NCBI GenBank assembly: GCA_905193485.1
Contig: CAJJOX010000003.1
Span: 1-23,635 of the forward strand
Direction: 5' to 3'
DNA: 23,635 bases
Origin: an uncultured Porphyromonadaceae bacterium
GTDB lineage: Bacteria > Bacteroidota > Bacteroidia > Bacteroidales > Muribaculaceae
The notes under the pieces are model-generated. The model had not been told where the DNA came from, ran no database searches, and was given only the letters and a program-made list of their open reading frames with translations. The stretch's first letter is position 1. Each line of letters begins with the position of its first letter. Positions 6,782 through 14,778 of this stretch are shown piece after piece. A program made the translations under genes and the position numbers.

Positions 6782-9055
6782 ATGGAAATACTGTTTCTTT
6801 GTGTAGTGATTTTTCTGTTCCTGCTGGCGGTGTTCGATCTGTCGGTAGGAGTGAGCAACGATGCCGTCAACTTTCTGAATTCGGCAATCGGCTCGAAAGC
6901 GGCATCGTTCAAGAGGGTGTTGATAGTTGCGTCGATTGGAGTGTTTATCGGAGCGGCCATGAGCAACGGCATGATGGACATTGCCCGGCACGGAATATTC
7001 CGTCCGGAGCATTTTTCTTTTTATGACCTTATCTGCATCTTTATGGCAGTGATGGTCACGGATATTATCCTGCTGGATATTTTCAACTCGTTGGGCATGC
7101 CGACATCAACGACCGTTTCTATGGTGTTCGAGCTGCTCGGAGCAACTTTCGTCGTGGCCCTGATAAAGATGTCAGCCGGTTCGGAACTGGGTTTTAACGA
7201 TCTGCTCAATACGGAGAAGGCCTTGTCAGTGATACTCGGAATATTCCTGTCGGTAGCAATCGCTTTCATATTCGGCACGGTGGTGCAGTTTCTGTCCCGT
7301 ATGATATTCTCGTTCAACTACCGCAGCAATCTCAAATGGAAAATAGGCATTTTCGGCGGTATCTGCGCTACAGCGATTGTTTATTTCCTGCTTATCAAGG
7401 GCGCGAAGGATCTCACGTTCATGACGCCGGATGTAAAAGCGTGGATAAAGGAGCATACGGGGATTATCATTCTCTCATGTTTCGGCTTTTTTACCATTCT
7501 TATGCAGTTGCTTCACATCTGCAGGATAAATGTGCTGAAAGTGATTGTCCTGATGGGTACATTCGCCCTTGCCGTGGCTTTTGCCGGCAACGACCTCGTG
7601 AATTTCATCGGAGTGCCGCTCAGCGGACTGTCCTCATATCAGGACTATCTTGCCAACGGCGCAGGTGATGCCCGCGGCTTCTTGATGGGGTCGCTCAACG
7701 GACCGGCCAACACCCCGATATATTTTCTGATCGGAGCCGGTGTGATAATGGTGGTGTCTCTGGCCACATCAAAGAAAGCGAGAAATGTCACTAAGACAGA
7801 GATCGGCCTCGGAAGCCAGCAGGGGGGTGATGAAATGTTCGGATCTTCGCGCATAGCCCGTCGTCTTGTCCGATGGACTCTCTCGTTCCTTTCGTGGCTG
7901 CGACGGATAACGCCTGTGCGTGTGCGCCGCTGGTTCAACAGCCGTTTCAATATCGATGAGACCATAATGGACCAGGGTGCTGCATTCGATCTTGTGCGAG
8001 GTTCAGTCAATCTGGTGCTGGCCGGTGCGCTTATTGCTTTGGGAACCTCTCTCAAACTGCCGCTCTCAACCACTTTTGTCACGTTTATGGTGGCAATGGG
8101 CACGTCGCTTGCCGACAGAGCCTGGGGTCGCGAAAGCGCCGTATTCCGTATCACCGGGGTGATTTCGGTAATCGGCGGATGGTTTCTGACGGCCGGTGCT
8201 GCATTTATTGGTGCCGGTATGATCGTTGCGGTCATGCATTTCGGAGGCCACTGGGTGATGCTTCTGCTTGCCGCGCTGACAATATTCATAATCATCCACA
8301 GCAACCGGCGGTTTGGCAAAAAGCAGGAAACAGCTGATGCCGACGCTCTTTTTCAGGCTATCATATCAACGACCGACAAAAATGAGGCATGGCCGATGTT
8401 GCTGATGTATATAACCGAACAGCAACGGGCTTTCATCGCTTATGCGGATGAGAAATACCGCGATATAACCTCTGCGTTTATCAACGAGAATGCCGGTATT
8501 CTCAACAAGACGGAATCAGGTCTTGCACAGCAGAAAAACGTTCTGAAGAATGCCCGCCGAAAGGAAACGCTTTGTCTGAGGCATCTCTCCCGGGAAATGG
8601 CGATTGAGAAAAGCACATGGTTCTATCTAAGCAACAACCTGTGCATGAACATTCTTTATAACCTCCGTCGCATCAATGAGGTATGCCGCGAGCATGTGGA
8701 TAACAATTTCATGCCATTGCCGCCGCGATATGCCACAGAATGTGAGTTGTTGAGAACTCGTATCAGCACGCTGTTCAACGACACATTGGAAGTGATGGAT
8801 TCGGGTGACACAGATGCTATGACGGTGTTGCGCAGACATTGCGATGAGATAAAGGATATAGTGTCCGACACTTACCATCGTGCCCATGACCAGTTGCGTG
8901 AAGGGGATCCGTCGGCATTGGCAGTGCTTTATGTCTATGTGAATATGCTTCAGGAGAGTCAGGAAATGGTGTCATCCATCCGCAAGTATCTGAGAGCCTT
9001 TGCCAAATTGCGCGATTCGGAATTCCGCACCCGTCCTGCGCTGTCAAATGTGTAA
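6782..9055 (+). CDS. PiT-family inorganic phosphate permease with C-terminal PhoU-like domain
   Basis: The start at ATG 6782 gives 757 residues; a TTG at 6770 would add four. The first ~510 residues are a polytopic PiT transporter with both family signatures: GVSNDAVNFLNSAIGSKA (N26-D27) and AGNDLVNFIGVPLSG (N270-D271), plus LSTTFVTFMVAMGTSLADRAWG in the second half. A hydrophilic, largely helical C-terminal region (about 515-750) contains HLSREMAIEKSTWFYLSNNL and YVYVNMLQESQEMVSSIRKY and resembles PhoU. PiT proteins import phosphate, or metal-phosphate, with cation symport across the inner membrane; PhoU proteins restrain phosphate uptake and PhoR signalling. The gene sits 68 bp after the kinase, and its stop overlaps an ATG (TAATG at 9053-9057) of the porin reading frame. 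Such fusions are known in Bacteroidetes; the signalling role is inferred. Confidence 0.88.
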   Translation: MEILFLCVVIFLFLLAVFDLSVGVSNDAVNFLNSAIGSKAASFKRVLIVASIGVFIGAAMSNGMMDIARHGIFRPEHFSFYDLICIFMAVMVTDIILLDIFNSLGMPTSTTVSMVFELLGATFVVALIKMSAGSELGFNDLLNTEKALSVILGIFLSVAIAFIFGTVVQFLSRMIFSFNYRSNLKWKIGIFGGICATAIVYFLLIKGAKDLTFMTPDVKAWIKEHTGIIILSCFGFFTILMQLLHICRINVLKVIVLMGTFALAVAFAGNDLVNFIGVPLSGLSSYQDYLANGAGDARGFLMGSLNGPANTPIYFLIGAGVIMVVSLATSKKARNVTKTEIGLGSQQGGDEMFGSSRIARRLVRWTLSFLSWLRRITPVRVRRWFNSRFNIDETIMDQGAAFDLVRGSVNLVLAGALIALGTSLKLPLSTTFVTFMVAMGTSLADRAWGRESAVFRITGVISVIGGWFLTAGAAFIGAGMIVAVMHFGGHWVMLLLAALTIFIIIHSNRRFGKKQETADADALFQAIISTTDKNEAWPMLLMYITEQQRAFIAYADEKYRDITSAFINENAGILNKTESGLAQQKNVLKNARRKETLCLRHLSREMAIEKSTWFYLSNNLCMNILYNLRRINEVCREHVDNNFMPLPPRYATECELLRTRISTLFNDTLEVMDSGDTDAMTVLRRHCDEIKDIVSDTYHRAHDQLREGDPSALAVLYVYVNMLQESQEMVSSIRKYLRAFAKLRDSEFRTRPALSNV

Positions 9056-9096
9056 TGACATGGATTAGACGAAAGCAAAAAACAGGAAAAATAGAT

Positions 9097-10128
9097 ATGA
9101 AGGCAATCAAAATCCCGCTATTGCTGATAGCGGCGGCAGCTTCGGTTTCACCGGCATGTTCACAGGATCTTTCTTCTGTTATGAAGTCGGAGTTCATGCC
9201 GGAAATCCATGGAACAATAAGGGCGAAGTATGAATATGAACCTCCAATAAATAAAGGGCGTTTCGAAATCCGCAACGCACGGCTGAGTGTGGAGGGTAAG
9301 ATAATACCTATTGTGCGATATAAGGCGGAGATAGATCTTTCGGATGAGGGAGCTATTAAAATGCTTGATGCCTACGTCAGGCTCCAGCCTGACGACAGGC
9401 TTAAATTCACGTTCGGCCAGATGCGGGTGCCGTTTTCCATTGACGCGCACCGTTCACCCCACCTTCAGTATTTTGCCAACCGTTCCTTTATCGCCAAACA
9501 GGTGGGTAATGTCAGGGATGTGGGAGCGGCAGCGGCGTGGACTTTCGGAGGGGAGGCGCCTGTCACGCTGGAAGGTGGCATCTTCAACGGTTCGGGACTG
9601 ACCAATCAGAAAAACTTCTGGACTTCCAACTATAACTTCTCATTAAAATCGCAGATCTGCCTGTGGCGGCAATTCAATATCGTGATGAGTTGTCAGAAAG
9701 CCGGTGCTGTGGATGTCAATACATATATGTACGATGGTGGTGTCTATTGGGAAAATTCGCGGTGGCATATCGAGGCGGAATATCTGCGAAAGCATTATGT
9801 ACATAATGCTTTCACTCCTGTCAATGCTGTGGATGCTTTCGCGGCATATCGGCTTCCATTCAGAAAAAGCAGTATGGCTTTGTCTTTTTTGAGCCGATAT
9901 GATTATATGTCAGACCACAGCAACGGGGCGAAAGATGAAAACGGACTTCTTGAAGTCAATGATCCGGAACGCCACAGACTGACGGGCGGAGTTACACTCA
10001 GTCTTGGGAAAAAGAGTCTTCAGGCCGATCTCCGCCTCAACTATGAGCAGTATTTCTACAATAGCGGGGTTGTGCCGTCAATATCCGAGCAAAACAAGAT
10101 CATACTTGAATTTGTAGCCCATTTCTGA
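9097..10128 (+). CDS. OprP/OprO-type phosphate-selective porin
   Basis: The start at 9097 (MKAIKIPLLLIAAAASVSPACSQ) gives a clean signal peptide and 343 residues. An in-frame ATG at 9055 overlapping the permease stop would place 14 basic residues in front of it, which is less likely but could aid coupling. The mature protein reads as an outer-membrane barrel: GTIRAKYEYEPPINKGRFEIRNARLSVEGKI, then FTFGQMRVPFSID and the terminal strand IILEFVAHF ending in Phe. The order (N-terminal barrel strand, RNARLSVEG, GQMRVPFS) matches the phosphate-selective porin O/P family. As the last gene of the two-component/PiT series, it probably brings phosphate across the outer membrane to the PiT permease. Confidence 0.8.
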   Translation: MKAIKIPLLLIAAAASVSPACSQDLSSVMKSEFMPEIHGTIRAKYEYEPPINKGRFEIRNARLSVEGKIIPIVRYKAEIDLSDEGAIKMLDAYVRLQPDDRLKFTFGQMRVPFSIDAHRSPHLQYFANRSFIAKQVGNVRDVGAAAAWTFGGEAPVTLEGGIFNGSGLTNQKNFWTSNYNFSLKSQICLWRQFNIVMSCQKAGAVDVNTYMYDGGVYWENSRWHIEAEYLRKHYVHNAFTPVNAVDAFAAYRLPFRKSSMALSFLSRYDYMSDHSNGAKDENGLLEVNDPERHRLTGGVTLSLGKKSLQADLRLNYEQYFYNSGVVPSISEQNKIILEFVAHF

Positions 10129-10129
10129 A

Positions 10130-10415
10130 TCAGCGGCCAATCTCGACAACGAACAGATGTTTGCCATCGACAAAACATACTCTATCTTCCAGAAGTGGAA
10201 ATCGCAGATGGCTTTGGCAATTGCAAGGCCGAGGTCGTTGCCTTTCGGTCGGGGGGCGAGGCAAATCTGCGAAACAGCCTGTCGCCGTCAAGCGGTCTGC
10301 CGTCTTGCGACGGATTGCTCACGACGAGCCGGCCGCCGGTCAATGTCAATAAGACTTCAACCTGTCCTGAATTACGGACTGCATTGACAATCAGATTGCT
10401 GATAACCGCAGCGCA
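10130..10415 (-). pseudogene. C-terminal fragment of a sensor histidine kinase, frameshifted
   Basis: On the minus strand three pieces in different frames give an HATPase tail: AVISNLIVNAVRNSGQVEVL with GGRLVVSNPSQDGRPLDGDR and LFRRF, then after a frameshift near 10240 GNDLGLAIAKAICDFHFWKI, then after a second shift near 10180 FVDGKHLFVVEIGR and a TGA at 10130-10132. The N box (NLIVNA) and G2 (LGLAI) are recognisable; the G1 region is already degraded. Everything upstream of the N box, including the histidine domain and membrane part, is missing: the homology stops near 10415, where a plus-strand acyltransferase fragment begins. The stop lies one base from the porin stop, so the two converge. 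It is a clear relic, not a working kinase. Confidence 0.75.
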
Positions 10416-10610
10416 ACATACGGGAAGCCTATCAAAATCGAGGACAAGGTGTGGCTCGGCATCAATGCCACGGTTCTTCCCGGCGTCACCCTCGGTTACG
10501 GCTGCATTGTGGGAGCCAATTCCGTGGTGACAAAGGATGTTCCGCCAATGACTATTGTCGCCGGAAATCCGGACCGCATCATTAAGAAAATAGAGCCAAA
10601 GGAAAATTGA
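10395..10610 (+). pseudogene. 3' fragment of a hexapeptide-repeat acyltransferase
   Basis: From about 10395 to the TGA at 10608-10610 the plus strand reads IADNRSATYGKPIKIEDKVW, then LGINATVLPGVTLGYGCIVG, ANSVVTKDVPPMTIVAGNP and a short basic tail. This is the C-terminal left-handed beta-helix of O-acetyltransferases of the maltose/WbbJ/NodL type: YGKPIKI, VLPGV, GANSVVTKDVP and VAGNP are hallmark steps of that fold. There is no start codon, and the N-terminal two thirds is absent. The fragment begins where the minus-strand kinase fragment ends, so both genes lost their 5' parts at one junction around 10395-10415. No product is expected. Confidence 0.75.
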
Positions 10611-10777
10611 AAGCGTTTTACTTTTATCGGGTGCAGATTCAGCTGTAGTCAGGAACATGAGCTTATACGTTGCGAGGGGATGCACTCTTTATGGAGTTTG
10701 CCCCCCCCTCAGGGGTATTGCAGGACGATAATTGCTATGGAATAAACAAAGTGGCGATATCCATACAACGGCGAGTG
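10611..10777. other. Spacer without recognised gene
   Basis: I see no coding sequence or RNA gene here. The only notable item is an eight-C run at about 10694-10701 followed by TCAGGGG, which could fold as a small hairpin. Confidence 0.4.
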
Positions 10778-11093
10778 TATGGCGTTAAAATATCATATCA
10801 TCATAGCATGGCGGCAATCTGCTTTTCAACGGCAGTGCGGATGAAAGAATTGATTGAAACCCCTGCTTGTTTGGCAAGATATGCCACGCGGGTGTGGATG
10901 TCGGGGGTAAGACGCACGTTCAAAGAGCCGGAATAGCTTTTGTGGGGTTCGATGCCTTCTTCGGCGCAGTAGGCAAGGTAATCGTCAACCGCCTCATGAA
11001 AGGCGTTGGTGAGTTCGGCAACGCTTTCTCCTTCAAAGTTCACAAGTCCGTCAATGCCTTCGATTTTTCCGAAAAATACGCCGTCGGCTTCGC
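10778..11093 (-). repeat. Direct repeat, copy A (hicB-derived)
   Basis: This stretch repeats 18965-19287 in the same orientation at roughly nine-tenths identity by eye, with a central block of about 80 bp identical. Similarity begins downstream of hicB with TATGGCGTTAAAA (10778-10790 and 18965-18977) and ends at TCGGCTTCGC (11084-11093 and 19278-19287). Confidence 0.8.
10801..11093 (-). pseudogene. hicB: HicB antitoxin lacking its N-terminus, joined to a flavodoxin piece
   Basis: The reading frame encodes residues 17-112 of the intact HicB at 18995-19333 with a single amino-acid difference (IAAML versus ISAML), although the DNA differs at about two dozen sites, nearly all silent. It keeps the HicB fold from EADGVFFGKIEGIDGLV onward and the C-terminal ribbon-helix-helix (SLNVRLTPDIHTRVAYLAKQ). 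The first 16 codons and any hicA partner are missing. Upstream it continues open to an ATG at 11187 through flavodoxin-derived sequence, so a 128-residue chimera could be made. The silent-site bias shows it was under protein-level selection for much of its divergence. I treat it as a truncated gene; a role as orphan antitoxin cannot be excluded. Confidence 0.75.
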
Positions 11094-11243
11094 AGAAAGT
11101 GGTGCTGAAGCTATGAATCACCTCAGCCGAACACGGCAACAGCATTTCCTGAAAGATCGGATGACTTGAGTATCCCGATGGCATCATACCATTCGTCCTG
11201 CAGGTCGCCGCTTACCCATGTGGAAGATCCGAGAATATGGTTA
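11090..11243 (-). pseudogene. Internal fragment of a flavodoxin gene
   Basis: On the minus strand, right behind the ccsBA stop, one frame reads NHILGSSTWVSGDLQDEWYD and then AIGILKSSDLSGNAVAVFG before a stop. After a frameshift another frame gives SFSTTFCEA. These match flavodoxin: the LGSSTW.SGDLQD..YD loop after the FMN-binding region, then DLSGK.VAVFG and the GD..SFSTTFCEA segment. The usual FGCGD has become FG-stop. The N-terminal FMN phosphate loop and the C-terminal part are missing. The 3' side runs directly into truncated hicB at GCGAAGCCGA, a 10-bp sequence shared by both genes' reading at that point. A relic with no function expected. Confidence 0.7.
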
Positions 11244-13130
11244 AGCATAAGAGTGAAGTCCGGAAAGGAGATAATTTGCCCCGAAGTATGTAAAAACAAC
11301 GGTCAATACAGCACAAAGCAGGTAGCAATGCAACACTTTGGGTTTTCTGAATACTCTGAGTTGTCTGCTGCCCCAATGAACCGGAACAGAATACACAAGG
11401 AGCATAACAAGCGCGCATGTTTCTTTCGGATCCCATCCCCAATATCGTCCCCATGACTGGTTGGCCCATATTGCACCTACAAATATACCTGCAGCTAATA
11501 AAAATACGGCAGGAACGAGAAAAATCCGATTGATACGGCATAATGAGTTGACAGTAATCTCATTTTTTGTCGCAAGTGCAGTTGCAGCAAGAATTGCCAT
11601 AATAAGGAAAAAGACATAAGCGGTCATCACCAGCATTACGTGAAGTGACAACAGCGGGCTTGACAAAACCGGCATAAGCATGCCTATCCGGGGTGTGCTC
11701 CCACCCATAAGGCCGACAAACAAAGTCATGGCAGTAACCAATACAAATGCTCCTTTAAGCATTCTGCTTTTGGCTGCTAAAGAACAGATCAATGCGAACA
11801 ATCCCATGAACAACATCATTTCCGGACCATTTGACAAAGGCAAATGGCCGCTTATCCACCATAGAGAGGCCATAAGATAAATGATATATAACATAAGAAT
11901 GAAAACAACGGTAGTAACGCCACTTGTCATAATCTTTTTCAAACAGCATCCATTTATTGCGACATAGAGGTAAAATATACCTATGATTAGTGAAATAATG
12001 GCAGGGACAAGAAGGTTTGCAAACCTGTTGTATATCCGTTCAGCCTGCATAGCTGCGTCTGACGGCAGGTTTTCTTGGCCTGCGTATCTGATTTGTCCGA
12101 TTTTCAAATCATCAATAATCCCGGCAGCGTCAATATTGCGTCCCATAAGCAGAAGTTTTTTTATATCAGGCATTGTGGTCTGCATAAACTCCCATTGTTC
12201 AAGGCTCATTTGTGACGGCCTCCTCCCGGTCAGCGAGAGCCATTCCATATGACCGTCAGCTGTTCTATATGGATATATCTTAAAAGCTTCTCCGCTTCCG
12301 AGCCAATTTATAAGAGCCCTCCTTTCATTTTCTGTTTTTTGTTTTTTCTCACTATCGTTTTCTTCAAGATGGTGTTCGGTATATTCACGTTCCCACGTAT
12401 CGAAATAGAACAACCAACCGGACAAGACTTGTTCGGGCGTTAACCCCTGATATGACTTTGTGCCATATAATTTCTGGCTCACATCATATGCCATCGTCTG
12501 GAGAGGACAGATACGGTCATTCCAATATACATAAATTTTTCCCAGCTTAGCTGCCAGCGGCCGCTGCATGACGGGCATTGCGGGATTTTCTGCAGCATTA
12601 GCATTAAAGGCAATGAAACACAAGATTATGGGGACAGTCTTAGTCCCTGATTTCAAAAGAGAGCGCCATGGTGTGTTGCGTTGGAAAAAGAATCCGGCCA
12701 TACCGATAAACAAAAGAGCATATCCAAAATATGTCATACCGGTTCCCCAAGGATCATAACTTATGGAAAGTCTTGTTGAATCGGCACTTATTCCCGACTG
12801 ATAGAATCGCCAGCCGTCGATTTCCGCGACCTTGTTCATGGAAACGGTCACAGGCTTGTCTCCGATTATAAGATGGCTGCTGAAATCCATTGGAGTTGTC
12901 GTTCCGGGATAGAAATCAATATCGGTAGATTGCAGTTTTACAGAGAAAGGGAATCTGCTGTTGCCGGGCCCGGATTTTTTCACAAAATCAGTAGTCGCAT
13001 CCTTGCCTTCGATGAGAGTGACCTCGCCTTGAATTCCATAATAATGAGTAACAATTGCCCCGGCCACAATAATGGCCAAGGCAATATGTATCAAAAGAGT
13101 AAGCGGTTGTCGAAACATGTCAGATAGCAT
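11241..13130 (-). CDS. ccsBA: CcsB-CcsA fused cytochrome c biogenesis protein (system II)
   Basis: The protein has 629 residues. The N-terminal part (about 10-175) is ResB/CcsB-like: a membrane segment, an extracytoplasmic beta-rich stretch (SRFPFSVKLQSTDIDFYPGT, then IDGWRFYQSGIS and LSISYDPWGTGMTYFGYALL) and a second membrane segment. The C-terminal part is CcsA-like, multi-spanning, with a histidine in SSPLLSLHVMLVMTAYVFF and the WWD haem-handling motif WGRYWGWDPKETCA near residues 550-565. Such proteins export haem and attach it to CxxCH motifs. The gene overlaps the preceding di-heme oxidoreductase by 11 bp, so it is probably dedicated to maturing that protein. An alternative ATG at 13118 would remove the overlap. 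The stop at 11241 overlaps the flavodoxin relic. Confidence 0.88.
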   Translation of the reverse strand: MLSDMFRQPLTLLIHIALAIIVAGAIVTHYYGIQGEVTLIEGKDATTDFVKKSGPGNSRFPFSVKLQSTDIDFYPGTTTPMDFSSHLIIGDKPVTVSMNKVAEIDGWRFYQSGISADSTRLSISYDPWGTGMTYFGYALLFIGMAGFFFQRNTPWRSLLKSGTKTVPIILCFIAFNANAAENPAMPVMQRPLAAKLGKIYVYWNDRICPLQTMAYDVSQKLYGTKSYQGLTPEQVLSGWLFYFDTWEREYTEHHLEENDSEKKQKTENERRALINWLGSGEAFKIYPYRTADGHMEWLSLTGRRPSQMSLEQWEFMQTTMPDIKKLLLMGRNIDAAGIIDDLKIGQIRYAGQENLPSDAAMQAERIYNRFANLLVPAIISLIIGIFYLYVAINGCCLKKIMTSGVTTVVFILMLYIIYLMASLWWISGHLPLSNGPEMMLFMGLFALICSLAAKSRMLKGAFVLVTAMTLFVGLMGGSTPRIGMLMPVLSSPLLSLHVMLVMTAYVFFLIMAILAATALATKNEITVNSLCRINRIFLVPAVFLLAAGIFVGAIWANQSWGRYWGWDPKETCALVMLLVYSVPVHWGSRQLRVFRKPKVLHCYLLCAVLTVVFTYFGANYLLSGLHSYA

Positions 13131-14766
13131 CTACAAATCGGATGATGGCGTCACGATCTGCTTTCGGGAGCTTCCTGAATAATTCTATACTGTGTCGCGC
13201 ATCACTTTGAGGTGAATAACCATGCCACATGATTGCTTCCAATGTTGTGCGTGCCCGGCAATCATGAAGACGATCGGCGGTGGGACTGCCGGTGACTTTC
13301 TGATGAAGCCCGCGTCCCCAGAGTGGTGTTGTACGGCACCATCCGCCCCTGATGTCGTTTGCCATTAGCAATTTGTGCTGCACCATGTCGGTGTAAGGCC
13401 AGATTTTCTGGTTGGGAAAGCGAGGTAATTCGTCACCTTTGAAAAATCTGTTGGGATCAACGATGACATCAGGGCCTGTGGTCCAGCTTGGCTTGTGACA
13501 ATAATCACAGCCGATTTCGCTGAATAACTCCTTGCCCTTCAAGACATCCGGATCATCAATGTCGCGGACTGCCGGAACCGCAAGTCCACGGTGCCACACC
13601 ATCAAATCTGTAAATTCATCATCACTCATCTCAACATCGAGGTTTTTGTCAGTAAGATACGATGTGATGCGGTCTTTCATGCTCCCCTCCCAATAAGAGG
13701 GATGGTTGTGGTTGGGATCGATACGGGTAATATAGTTATCGAACTCCGCCTGCACATCCGGATCTTCCGATGAATACTTCACGTATGTGCCAGCCGCATC
13801 AAGATAATGATATCTGCGGTCGGAGCGTGTCACATTAGTTATATTCCAGATTGCATTGGCACCTGCGGCATCCTGAAGCGGACCTCTGGAGAGAGCATAT
13901 GTAAAACGGCGTACATATTTTGTTCCATCGCCCTGAACTGCATTGGCATACATTGAGGTCCAGTTGCCTCCGGCATAAAACGCCGGGTTTAGGCCGTTAG
14001 TAAGAAATCCATCGTTTTCTTCCTTGCGATACTGAGCAAGAATATCAGCTTCCGGGATTGCATCAATAAGACCTGTTCCATAAATGCCGATAGTGGACTC
14101 GAGTTTCACGGCATAATCAGTCGGAAGCTGATAGCCGCGGTTCACGACATAAATGGCATCACGGGGCATCGTGACTTCGGGATATTGAAGTGAATAAGCC
14201 TCACCGTCATCAAAACGGTTTCCCCATTCATCTGTGGCATTTATCCATCTTATCCTTATCTTGGATTCGTCAAGCGGTGCTTTGAAAGGAGCCACAGCAT
14301 GGCTTTGAGGCATCCCCGACAACCACGGAACATAAGCCTCGGTCGCAGGATCATAAACGACCAAAAGACAGCCGTTGCCGATTTCATTGGTATTGAAACT
14401 TCCTTCCGGGAGCCTTGTGCCATGTCCATAATTAGGATGACAATGCACGCACGAAGTGCGGATATATACGGGACCCAATCCTGACCGGACACCAGTCTGA
14501 TTGGCCATAAACGGTTTTTCAAACAATGCCTCACCGTTCTTGAAAGATTGGTAGAAACCTTGTTGTTCAACAGCCGGAGCCGGCTGTTCGAAGGCATTAC
14601 TCGTACTCAGCAGCGTTGTGCCGAGTTTACCACCTGCGTAAAACCATTCCGGCAAGGATTTTTCCTCCGGAATGGGCTCGTCTTTAATCTCATCGTCCGA
14701 GCAAGACGGCAACAATGTTACGCTGGTAAAAAGAGCAAGCCCACAATATAATGTTGACTTTTTCAT
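13120..14766 (-). CDS. Di-heme oxidoreductase (DHOR, thiol-oxidoreductase-like) lipoprotein
   Basis: This 548-residue protein has a lipoprotein signal (LLPSC, lipidated Cys22). Two covalent haem motifs are visible: CVHCH at 106-110 (RTSCVHCHPNYGHG) and CDYCH at 420-424 (FSEIGCDYCHKPSWTTGP). The last third (VWHRGLAVPAVRDIDDPDVLKGKELF, then TTPLWGRG and LHDCRARTTLEAIMWHG) is the cytochrome-c-peroxidase-like part typical of the DUF1111 di-haem oxidoreductase family. It lies 12 bp after the imelysin gene and overlaps ccsBA. In proteobacteria such proteins occur with imelysins in predicted iron-uptake operons, so an electron-transfer or metal-oxidation role in the periplasm or at the cell surface is likely. 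The exact reaction is unknown. Confidence 0.87.
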   Translation of the reverse strand: MKKSTLYCGLALFTSVTLLPSCSDDEIKDEPIPEEKSLPEWFYAGGKLGTTLLSTSNAFEQPAPAVEQQGFYQSFKNGEALFEKPFMANQTGVRSGLGPVYIRTSCVHCHPNYGHGTRLPEGSFNTNEIGNGCLLVVYDPATEAYVPWLSGMPQSHAVAPFKAPLDESKIRIRWINATDEWGNRFDDGEAYSLQYPEVTMPRDAIYVVNRGYQLPTDYAVKLESTIGIYGTGLIDAIPEADILAQYRKEENDGFLTNGLNPAFYAGGNWTSMYANAVQGDGTKYVRRFTYALSRGPLQDAAGANAIWNITNVTRSDRRYHYLDAAGTYVKYSSEDPDVQAEFDNYITRIDPNHNHPSYWEGSMKDRITSYLTDKNLDVEMSDDEFTDLMVWHRGLAVPAVRDIDDPDVLKGKELFSEIGCDYCHKPSWTTGPDVIVDPNRFFKGDELPRFPNQKIWPYTDMVQHKLLMANDIRGGWCRTTPLWGRGLHQKVTGSPTADRLHDCRARTTLEAIMWHGYSPQSDARHSIELFRKLPKADRDAIIRFVDAI

Positions 14767-14778
14767 TTCTATCCTTCG

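Noticed and set aside
7645..8319. A 224-codon minus-strand open frame inside the phosphate permease
   Set aside because: Low-complexity Arg/Pro/Thr-rich translation and full overlap with a well-supported gene.
10182..10685. A 167-codon minus-strand open frame
   Set aside because: It runs across the junction between the antisense of the acyltransferase fragment and one frame of the kinase fragment, so it is not one gene.
10694..10708. C8 run as a phase-variation tract
   Set aside because: It lies in a spacer with no reading frame or promoter that its length could switch.
10801..11187. A single 128-codon minus-strand gene encoding a HicB variant with a novel N-terminus
   Set aside because: The first 30 codons are frame-shifted flavodoxin sequence and the rest is truncated hicB; it is better read as a chimera of two fragments than as a natural gene.
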